Made by a program: the position numbers and the translations under genes. This document shows positions 34,963-44,586 of a DNA stretch of 64,000 nucleotides, piece by piece; the first letter of the stretch is position 1; each line of letters begins with the position of its first letter. Under the pieces are notes generated by a model. That model was not told where the DNA came from, did no database searches, and saw only the letters and a list, made by a program, of their open reading frames with translations. The DNA is from Codonopsis lanceolata (taxonomy: Eukaryota; Streptophyta; Magnoliopsida; Asterales; Campanulaceae): positions 172,158,355 through 172,222,354 of the forward strand of contig CM028377.1 of NCBI GenBank assembly GCA_013146195.2, read 5' to 3'.

Positions 34963-35361
34963 TAAAAATAAAAAATAAAAAATAAAAAAAAAAATAAAAA
35001 ATAAAAAATAAAAAATAAAAAATAAAAAAAAAAATAAAAAATAAAAAATAAAAAATAAAAAATAAAAAATAAACAATAAACAATAAACAATAAACAAACA
35101 AATAAAAATAAATAAATAAATAATAAAAAAGAATAAATAAATTAATAATAAATAAATTAATAATTTAAAAAATAGTCGGGACGGATCGAGATTCGGGAAT
35201 CCCGACAGGATTGATAGTCGGGACGGGTCGAGAATCCCGACGAAATTGATAATTATTCCGAATCCTATCCCAAAATAAGTCGGGACTGAAAAAATCCCAA
35301 AAAAATCAAGATCAGTAAATATCGAGACAGGTCGGGAAAAACGAGACTTTTGTCTGCCCTA
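33940..35361. mobile_element. hAT-like element, unit 2 only
   Basis: It starts TAGGGGTGGATTCGGGACGG and ends GTCTGCCCTA. It is flanked by an exact 8-bp duplication ATCATTTC (33932-33939 and 35362-35369). Unit 1 has the uninserted site CTATCATTTCCCTCTCTG near 25120, which proves the ends. Subterminal CGGGACGGG/CCCGTCCCG repeats occur at both ends. The interior has a ~140-bp direct duplication (about 34127-34408) and a long A-rich microsatellite. There is no transposase. Confidence 0.9.
34550..35100. repeat. (AAAATAC)n/(AAAAAT)n microsatellite block
   Basis: About 550 bp of AAATACAAAATAC and AAAAATAAAAAAT units lie inside the hAT-like element. The three long minus-strand open frames rich in Phe, Tyr, Leu and Ile here are products of the repeat, not genes. 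Confidence 0.95.
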
Positions 35362-35514
35362 ATCATTTCCCTCTCTGTTCAGTAATGAAATAAAGATAGA
35401 CTTGACAAAAGATACACATGCCACGAGCCTCATGGATCTCTAAAACCACTAGTGCTCTGTAATTAGAATAATAAATTTTAAAAAAGTGTTAAAAGGAACG
35501 AGTGTAGCCCATTA

Positions 35515-36235
35515 GAACAATTCCATTGTTCAATATTCTTATACATCTTATTAACTGAGTCCTATTGTTCCCTACACATTTTTCTCTTCTTATTTTATTT
35601 ATGAATATATCTTCCTATTTTTAATCTTCTTAATATCTTTTTAGCTGGATCTCACTGATACCTCATTAACTTTACATTTCTATCTTATTTTTATACTTCC
35701 AAATAAATAAATAAATTTATTTAATTTTATTTAATATATTTAATATTTAAATATTTCGTATAAATACATCAATTTATAAATTAAGATATTAATTAATTTA
35801 TAAATAATAAATTACTCATACATTATATAATTTATAATTTAAATAATAAATAGTCTATAAAACACATAGAAAACAATTGAATTTAAAAATTAAAAAAAAT
35901 ATTTCCTCCCCCCCAAACGGTACAATGTACATTGCTATCCACAAAATAATTGAATTTAAAAACAAAGAAATTCGAATTAAATAAAAAACATACATGAGAC
36001 CCATAAAACCTCCTTCCCATGCCCTTTTCCCGCGCGTGTGGTGCACGCGCTCGCTTTGGGAAAGCGGTGCACCACACCGCCCTTTCTCTGACCAAATCTT
36101 CTTATCCCAAATTTATCTATCTAAATAGGTAGTAAAATCTCTCTCTCCTAGTTGTATTTTTAAAAAGAATGCTCCCGATGTTCATTTTTTTCTTCTTAAT
36201 AAGAAGAGGCCTAAGAAGCAACAATAGAGTTGCTC
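35515..36235. mobile_element. Complete Tourist-like MITE with GC-rich hairpin
   Basis: Ends GAACAATTCCATTGTTC and CAACAATAGAGTTGCTC are imperfect inverted copies flanked by TTA (35512-35514 and 36236-36238). Most of the element is AT-rich. A GC-rich hairpin lies at about 36036-36079, with GTGTGGTGCA paired to TGCACCACAC around an inner CGCTTT/AAAGCG stem. The copy in unit 1 has lost the right third. Confidence 0.65.
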
Positions 36236-36349
36236 TTATGGCTACTTTGGTTAAATGTGGGGCTCACTACCACTAAGCACTGACATCGACTTTTGGGTGG
36301 GCTTTTTATAAAACCCAATTGATTAATGGGACAGTTCAAGGGCAACAAT

Positions 36350-36900
36350 TGTAATACCCCCATATTATATCATGTAAAAGTAAGAATTGTGTGTAATTTA
36401 TAAGTCACACTCTACTACTGGACATCAATATCATACATGGATTTTTGGGTCGGCTTATGGTAAGTCTGATAACCCAAGGTGTTGCGTGCTTAATGGGCAA
36501 TTGTGTGGGTTACATGCAACAGATCAGGATTTCACGTTCGGATCGTTACAAATGGTATCAGAGCGGGTCCTGATCGGAAATATGAGAACAAAGTATTGTG
36601 CGGGCCAAAGTGCTACACCACAGAAGGTGGGAGCCACTTCTTTATCCCCGCACGAACCACCTCTTGAATATCACATCGCCCAGGGTACGGTTTGGTCTTG
36701 ACGAAGATGTCAAAGATTTAAGTTGGGGAGATTGTAATACCCCCATTCCACATCAGGTCAAAGTGAGAATTGTGTGCAATTTATAAGGTGTCAACACTCC
36801 ACTACTGAACACCAATATTATCTATAGATTTTTGTATTGATTTATAATGTACCTAATGATTCAAGATGCTACGTGCTCAATTCGAGTGCTTCTACCAAAA
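36350..36900 (+). mobile_element. Miniature LTR element (TRIM), unit 2
   Basis: Duplicate of 25825-26400. The 5' LTR is 36350-36550 (TGTAATACCCCC...GTTACA). It is followed by TGGTATCAGAGC at 36553-36564, an exact match to the usual primer-binding site. The interior ends AGTTGGGGAGA, and the second LTR start is at 36733. The 3' LTR is truncated as in unit 1, so the element was already damaged before the duplication. Confidence 0.75.
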
Positions 36901-37073
36901 AAGAAAATAAAAGAAAAAAGAAAGCGAGAGCAGCACTTTGGATATGGCCATGGCTACGGCAATAATTGTGTTGCAATCACCTTTAGAGATATGAATATCT
37001 ACTCAATTGTCTTTATGGGCTTAATTTATTGACCTGAGCTACAGTGTTTTGTCCATTTGACATGATTATTTTG

Positions 37074-37923
37074 GGTAAAATTCTGATAGATTCTTTTCTT
37101 TTTTCTTTTTTTAAAGTTTTTTAACCTCAAAAATTTATTATTGTTTTTTTTCGATTGCAAAGACCACTTTTTAAAATATTGTTTCAAAAATTTCATCGTC
37201 TTCTTCAACAGCTCCAACAATACATTTTAGATTCGAAAATCACGATTGTGCACAACGAAACGAGGATCGACCTATCCGATCAGGTCGCGGGAGTTGAGGG
37301 GGCAGCACCATTTCGTGGGAGTTCGGGGGCAACGCCCTCGAAAGGTAAACAAGTTTTTTAATTCATGAAATACGAAACAATAATGAATCTGTATTGGGTT
37401 AAAGGATTTTACAGTTGAGACGAAGGCTGAGAAGGAGGAGGAAGAAGAAGGCTTACGGCGGAGGAGATGCAAGAAGAATGTAGAGGACATAAACTGGTTA
37501 GTTATGTTTTTGTATCGCGATGCAAAAATGAATTAGATAATATTTTTGTACCGCGGTTCAAAGTTTAATTTCCTAATCTATTTTTGAACCACGGTTCATA
37601 AATTTCATTGTATTAATTTTTACATGTCGGTTCAAAGTTTAATTTTCAAGTCTATTTTTGAATCGTGGTTCATAAATTTCATTACATTAATTTTTCTACC
37701 GCTGTTCAATAGTTTAATTTCATAATCTAATTGCACCGCGGTTCATAAATTTAACCCAATATTTTTGAATCACGATACAAAAACGTAGTGCGCCTCAAAC
37801 TCATTAAGGGTATGATAGTCATTTCATCTTCAAAAGTGTCATTTTCCGGTTGAAAAAAAAAAATTGGACTAGAGGGGTTATAAACTTATAAACTTAAAAA
37901 GTGGACCAGCCTGAAATTTTACC
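37074..37923. mobile_element. Mutator-like foldback element, unit 2, first of pair
   Basis: Duplicate of 26547-27365 with the same inverted ends (GGTAAAATTCTGATAG and GAAATTTTACC) and the same degenerate ~55-bp interior repeats. Confidence 0.55.
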
Positions 37924-37932
37924 TATTTTCTT

Positions 37933-38661
37933 GGAAAAATTGCGGGCCGATCAACTTTTCAAAGTTTTCAATCCTTGCAGTTTCATGTTTTTTTTTTTCA
38001 AACCGGAAAAAAAAAACAATTTTGGAAGCAAAAAAACTACGATATCCTTAATGAGCATTAGTCGCGCTACGAAAATGAATCGCAATGAATTGACTATTGA
38101 ACCGCAATGCATCAATTTTATTAAATTAATTTTTGCACAACAACTCATCAGTTTTATTGTTTAGTCTATTTTTGCACCGCAATATATTAATGTTTGAACC
38201 GCGATTCATCAGTTTTATTGACTAGTCTATTTTTGCACCACGATACATCAATGTTTGAACCGCGATTCATCTGTTTAATTGACTAGTCTATTTTTGCACC
38301 GCGATACATCAATGTTTGCACCACGATACATTAATCCAATATTTTCACACCGTGAAACAAAATAATAAAGAACCAAACCACGTCATCTACCTTCTTCTTC
38401 CATCTTTCCCGTCGTAAGCCATCTTTTTCCTCCTCTTCCTCGGCTTTCATCTCTACCAAAAAATCGCAACCCGGGTCGATCTTCATTTCGTTGCGTAACA
38501 ATGGTGATATTCTAATATAATGTGTTTGCCAAAGCTATTGAAGGAAACTATATCATTTTTGAAACAAAATTTCAAACAAATGAACTTTTACGATTGAAAA
38601 AAAACCCAATAAACTTTTGAGATTATAAACTTTAAAAAAGGAACCTGTTAGAATTTTACCA
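37933..38661. mobile_element. Mutator-like foldback element, unit 2, second of pair
   Basis: Flanked by an exact 9-bp duplication TATTTTCTT (37924-37932 and 38662-38670). Long inverted ends start GGAAAAATTGCGGGCC. The interior carries TTTTTGCACCGCGATACATC repeats. The 9-bp target and long inverted ends are Mutator-like; there is no transposase. Confidence 0.7.
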
Positions 38662-38670
38662 TATTTTCTT

Positions 38671-39941
38671 TCAACAGTTTAAGATTAATACAGTAGTATG
38701 CTGTTTTGACATTTTGTATAAATTAGTGGAGAATTTATCCAGTACTTACAAAAAATATATCTGCACGGCCAAGATATCCATATAAATATGTGTATGGAAA
38801 CAACCTAGAGATAGAGTAGATCAAAGTTCAACAATGGGTATAGTCGTATACACGACGGTCCTGAATTTTTGAGGGTTCAGAGCCAAAAAAAAAAAAAAAA
38901 TAGTTCTTAAAAGTATTTATATAAGTATAATAATTTTAGACAAATAATTTATTTGACTTTTCATTATTTGAAGTATTGAAAATAGATAATACCCAAACAT
39001 ATAAAAAAATATGTATTAGATAATTACGAAAAACTATTATTCTTCATTCGTTAAAATAATTTATAATAAAAAGAATATACTTAATCAAAAAATTTCTTTT
39101 ATTTATGTTTTGACTTCTAGATGGATATTTTTTTGGTAACATGTATTGTGCACTATAAATTCAAGTTAAAAAACAATCAACTAACAAAGCAAAGAATTAA
39201 ATAAACACAAGAAATAATAAAAAAATGATAGTAACATAACAATAAAATTTGATTTTTGCTTGAAATATTGATATTATATGACCAATCAATTGTTATTTTT
39301 TATGACCCAGATAAAAACTTTGATGGTCAACTAACTTTTTTTATAAATAAATTTAGCGAACGTAAAATAAAATTAAGGTTGAATAACTTTATTAAAACTG
39401 AATACACATTATTTATCTTTATATAGTAACTCTTTATTCATTAGGTTCCGGAGTAATTAAAACATATATAAGTAGATTTGAAGTTGGTAATTAAAAAAAA
39501 AAACTTAACCACAACAAGTATACTTGCAATACAAGTGGATGATAAAGATGAAATATTATGAAATTATAAGCATATTTTTAAAAAAATTGATTATTTACGT
39601 AAAACCAATCATCAAAATAATATAGGAGACTATTTAACTAAATCGAGGGAGTATATGATATAATAGCCATATAAAATATAAAATAATACTAATAATAATT
39701 AACCGTAGACTTAAAATAAAAAAAAATTACAAAAATGGCAAGGAAGGGGCTTGATATTGCTACACTCATAACATACATAATTACCTAATCCATTAAGTCA
39801 AGAAATAATTTGTACATTATCATTACATTATTTATATTATATCTAAATAAAACTAACCTACCTATATATAAAATTTAGTCTTCTTATATTAAAGGCCCTA
39901 TTCAATCGATCGCTCTGAACCCTCAAAAACTCGACTAGGCC
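38671..39941. other. AT-rich non-coding tract, duplicated
   Basis: Unit 2 copy of 28088-29356. No gene is seen. Confidence 0.45.
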
Positions 39942-40010
39942 GTATAGCCAAGGGAGCTTCCCCGAGTCGCATCTCTAGATTTTGAACGCCTCTGTAAATT
40001 CTATCAAGAG
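39942..40010 (+). pseudogene. Decayed glyoxalase exon 1 (end of unit 2)
   Basis: This is the copy of the relic at 29357-29433, lacking the 8-bp ACTTCAAG insertion found there and ending ATCAAGAG/GTGATT. Nothing resembling exons 2-4 follows before homology between the units ends at about 40133. Confidence 0.7.
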
Positions 40011-40441
40011 GTGATTGCTTTAGCTTTTCAACTCATGTAGTCAGTAGTCACGCTTAGACTTTCGGTATAGACTTATTAGTTTGAATGACGTGGAGACACG
40101 AATGTGGGCTATTAGGCTTGCACGTGTAAAGAGTCTCATTTGATCGCATCAACGATGTCACACAACATGTAAGACAAAAGAAAACCTACAAAGAAAAGAG
40201 ATGAAGATTCTATCTTGTACTCCTTCAAATCCTAATTTGTCATCTTATATTAACTTTTTAAATACAATGAATTACGATATTTTGTGATTTAAAAAAAAAT
40301 TAAAATAAATATATATCAACTTTTTTATTTTGAAAAACAATCCATTTGACTTTAAAAAGTCAAACCGATAATTTTTCAAATGAAAAGAATTTTGACCATC
40401 TAACTTAACTTTATGACAAAAAACGTCATTATTAATAAGTA

Positions 40442-40706
40442 CTCCTCCGTGGCTTCGTCCTTGAATAATCATTCTAATTGATTTAGTGCACAGTTTAAGA
40501 AAAAATAATTGATTTGATTATTTATATTTGTTTAATGTGTAGTTTTTTTTAATATCCATATATATGTGGCCTATAATTAAACTAGAGTGTAAAAATAAGG
40601 GTAAAGTGGTAAAAATGATATTCTAAAATAGTAAGTTTCAAAGTGGACAATTATTTTAAAACGAACAAAAAAGAAAAGAATGACGATAATTGAAGGACAG
40701 CGGGAG
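40442..40706. mobile_element. Stowaway-like MITE 5
   Basis: Flanked by TA. It starts CTCCTCCGTGGCTTCGTCC and ends GACAGCGGGAG. The interior is in reverse orientation relative to MITE 1. Confidence 0.7.
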
Positions 40707-40863
40707 TAATAAGCACGAAAGTTATTGCAAATATTTCGTTTTACTTCTAGTTACTTTAATTTTAAACACTTTGACTTCTATCAAATCACCGTAAAATCGG
40801 CCATATAAGTATACGTTAAAGTTCATCAAAAAATTAATATACTCTTTCGTTTCTAAATAATTA

Positions 40864-41121
40864 CGCTTTCCGTCTCTAAATTATCGTCCTCCTTTCCTTT
40901 TTCGTCCGTCCCAAAATAATTGTCCATTTTGAAACTTACCTTTTTAGAACATCACTTTTACCATTTTACCCTTACTTTTTCACTCTACTTTAATTATGGG
41001 CCACATACACATGGACATTAAAGGAAACTACACATTAAACCAATCTAAATAATCAAGTCAATTATTTTTTCTTAAACTGTGCGCCAGGTCAACTAGGACG
41101 ATTAATTAGGGACGGAGGGAG
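40864..41121. mobile_element. Stowaway-like MITE 6
   Basis: Flanked by TA. It starts CGCTTTCCGTCTCTAAATTA and ends TTAGGGACGGAGGGAG. It is the best-preserved copy of the family in the window. Confidence 0.8.
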
Positions 41122-41342
41122 TATTAGTTTTTGAATTAAATATACTGTTTTAAAAACGAAACATGTCTTACCATAATGAAAAAATACAAAAAATCTATAT
41201 CGTAATATATTAAAGTTAGTGAGGACAACTTTAATAGTGACACAAACTCAATTTTTGATATTGTTGAATCATCAAGTCTCCACATCACTTGATTTGAAAC
41301 TTTTCATTTTCTAGACATTACCTAAAAATAATAATTAATAGA

Positions 41343-42459
41343 AATGGTCCCCTATAAGACGATTTTACGGATTCTTATCCATAAAACGTATCTATCTAGG
41401 TTAAATTGGGTAAAATTAAGAAATATCAATGCAACCCCTTAGTTTTTGAAAATTACAATGTCACCCTTCATATTTATATATGCAGAGTGTCATTTTTTTA
41501 CTATTAACTGCATTGTCACTTTATTATAGTATAAAATGTGTCACTTTTGGCCTTAAAAGTGTCACTTTACATTTTTAATAAAAAATTATAAATTTTTCCC
41601 TAAAAAATGCTATTTTTTGGGCTTAAATGTGTCACTTTTAACTTTAAATGTGTTAATTTTACTTTGAAAAGTGTCTCATTTTTTTATAAATGAAAATCAT
41701 TACATTTGGTATTAAAGTATCACTTTATAACATTAAAAGTGTCACTTTTTAACATTAAATGTGTCACTCTTGACCCTAAAAGTGTCAGTTTGCCTTATAC
41801 ATAAAAATTGTCATTATTGACATTAAAAATGTCATTTTTTAGCATTGAAAGTGTCTCGTTTTAGTATTAAATGTGTCACTTTTGGCAGTCACCGTCAATT
41901 TTAAAATAACATTTTTTAGTATTAAGAGTGTTACTTTTTACTCTTTAGTATTAAAAGTGCTACTCTATATTTTAATTAGAATTATAATAAATTTTCTTTT
42001 GCAGTGTCACTTTTAGCCTTAAAATGTGTCACTTTTATCTTTTAAATGTGTCACGTTTGCCTTTAGATGTGTCACTTAGCATTTCGTCAAAGTCTATTAG
42101 GGCCCGTTAAGTATCATAAGGCAAATGAGATTAACGGAGGGCTAACGGAGTTGACATAAGATTAAACTGTAAGGCGTAAGAAACATAAGAATTTCGGCGA
42201 CAAACCTTGAAAGTGTAGGGGCACCGGAGCAAAATGAGAAACTTCTCCTTAATGAGTAAAACAAATTAATTTCATGACTTGTGAGACTCAAAGCCAAGAC
42301 CTCCACCAAACCTTAAGTCCCAAGCTTTTAGCCATCTTGGCTAACTTAATATTGTGTTTTTTGGTAACATGTTATTTATTTATTATGACCCGCGAATTCA
42401 TAAATGAGACTCTATCTTTCGGATTTAGGATTCGTAAGATCATCTTGCACAAGTTTTTG
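41343..42459. mobile_element. TIR element with GTCACTTT arrays, copy 2
   Basis: Inverted ends are CCTATAAGACGATTTTACGG (left) and CGTAAGATCATCTTGCACAA (right). The interior from about 41480 to 42075 is a degenerate array of GTCACTTTT-containing units. It then shares CAAACCTTGAAAGTGTAGGG with copy 1. No coding sequence is seen and the target duplication is unclear. Confidence 0.6.
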
Positions 42460-42479
42460 TCATATTAATAATAGTTAAT

Positions 42480-43139
42480 ATGATATTTTGATATTAATCA
42501 TTCACTATCTCTTCTATTGCTAATAATAGTGAAAATCTTATATAGAAAGACTTTTACTACCAACATCATTCTGAATCAATGTGAGATAATATTATTATTG
42601 ATATTGGGTGAATACTTGACCCATTTCTAATACAATACTTTAAACATTTATATCTTATTTATCCAAAACTTGATTTGGACAAATAAATATGTCATTTTGA
42701 TGCTCTCACCGAGTAAAACACATTTGCACAATTACCTTTGCAATCAAACAAATGATGTAACAAACATTGGTTGAAAATTGATGTTGGTTTAAAAAGTATT
42801 TAGATAAATGATTTTTATGCAACTAATAAAAGAAGATATATGTTCACAATTGTTAGAAGTTGATATTAGTTTTAAAAGTCTTTAGGTCAAATCTTACCAA
42901 TAAAAATGATTTATTCCTCTTTGGTTACAAATAATTATTTTAATTTAAAAGTTTTTAGATAAAATTATTTTACTAACAATAGAAGAGATGCATCTCACAT
43001 TAGATATAAAATAATGTTGGTTTCAAAAGGTTTAAGATAAAAGATTTCTACTATTATTATTAATAGAATAGATGTATCTCACATTCATTAGAAAATGATG
43101 TTGGTTTCAAAAATTTTAAGATAAAGACTTCTAATATTA
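42480..43139. repeat. Degenerate ~90-bp direct repeats
   Basis: Units built on AGAAAATGATGTTGGTTTCAAAA and a preceding AGATGTATCTCACATT recur from about 42780 and resume at about 44400-44560, right of the Helitron (each motif given here is a short reading: GATGTTGGTTTCAAAA, AGATGTATCTCACATT). The Helitron split the array. Confidence 0.55.
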
Positions 43140-44399
43140 TCTATTATACAATAGAGCTCAGTCTCATAAAAAACGGCTGGGATTGATTATTTTACTTTAT
43201 ATCAAACGGCTGAGATTGATTATTTTACTTTATATCAAACGGCTAAGATTGCATATTTATACTTATATCAAACGGCTGTAATTTATTCCGTCTAGCACAT
43301 GTGTCCCTCTGAATCAGGACTGTCAAAAATATTCATAATTTAATCTAAACTGTTTTTATCTCATATATAAATCTCATCTAAACTGTTTTTATCTCATATA
43401 ACTGATTTTAAATAGGTCTCTATTTAATTTACGACTTATTAAATCGACTTATTGGATAGGGTCATTACATTTACGAGTGATGTTCTCGGCTCCAAATCTT
43501 CTATCATAATCTTCATCACATCCATTGTCCTATTAAATATCAACTATATTATTTTACTTGGTTTTTTTTTAACAAAAAATTATGCAAAATCAAGATATAT
43601 TTAATGTAATAACAAATGTGATAGAGGGTAGAATGAATGATTTAAAGCGGATGCGGTCTATCCTACTTGACGAGTTCATGGTTGAATTATTATTATTATA
43701 CACATTTCTCAATAATTGCAGTCGTACACTTTGGTTTATTTATTTAAATATTAAAATTATAATAAATCTCAAGTTGTTCCCTTTCTGTATCTACCTATTT
43801 TCATTTACTCTTTTACTGAGATTTCACGGTTTTACAGTTAATATTTTATATTTTTATAGTTTTACAGTTTTATGATTGCAAAAGTTTGTATTTGTATTTT
43901 TTTTCTTTTTAATTGTTATCGTAATTAACTAAATCAATTAATTTTTTTTCCGACCCGTAATTTCATATACAAATTAAAAAAAATTAAAAAAAAAACGTAA
44001 GTTTTGTAATTTTAATTTTTTTAACTGTTATCGTAATTAACTTAAGCAATTTAATTTTTGTCCGACCCATTTTGTCCGGCCGCAATTTCGTATACAAACT
44101 TTTAATTAATCTCTCTGTTCCGGACAAAGAGGACCCGTTTGAAAGTCATTTTTTTTAAGAAAATAATATTTTTAGTAGTTCATTTCCACAGTATATTTTT
44201 ATCTACTGCTTTTGTCCTGGCCGCAATTTCGTAAAACAAAATTTTAATTAATCCCTCTGTTCCAGCAAAGAGGCCCAGTTTGAAAGTCAATTTTTTTAAG
44301 AAAATAATATTTTTAGTAGTTCATTTCCACAGTATCTGCTTCATTTATTGATAAATTTTCAAATTGGCGCCGTGCCATCGGCACGGGCAAGAGTACTAG
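43140..44399 (+). mobile_element. Non-autonomous Helitron
   Basis: The 5' end is TCTATTATACAATAGAG directly after a host A. The 3' end is a 7-bp stem hairpin CCGTGCC-ATC-GGCACGG followed by GCAAGAGTA and CTAG, directly before a host T. There are no inverted ends or target duplication, as expected for rolling-circle insertion between A and T. Near the 5' end AACGGCTG recurs four times in ~33-bp units. A ~130-bp direct duplication containing TTTAGTAGTTCATTTCCACA occupies about 44075-44340. No Rep/helicase coding remains. Confidence 0.85.
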
Positions 44400-44586
44400 T
44401 TATTAATATAATATAGGTGTCTTTCAAAAGTGTTAAAATAAAATATTTTTACTATTATTATTAATAGAATAGATGTATCCCATATTGGTTAGAAAATGAT
44501 GTTAGTTTTATATCCAACATTTTAATCATAATACCTAAAATTTAAAAAATTATACTACTACTATTACCAAAAGAAGAAATGTATGC

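Noticed and set aside
34497..35101. Three overlapping minus-strand ORFs of 183-197 codons rich in Phe/Tyr/Leu/Ile
   Set aside because: They are translations of the (AAAATAC)n/(AAAAAT)n microsatellite inside the hAT-like element; all three frames are open for the same reason.
43582..43875. 97-codon ORF inside the Helitron
   Set aside because: No Rep/Hel or other domain is visible and the second half is AT-driven hydrophobic sequence; treated as chance.
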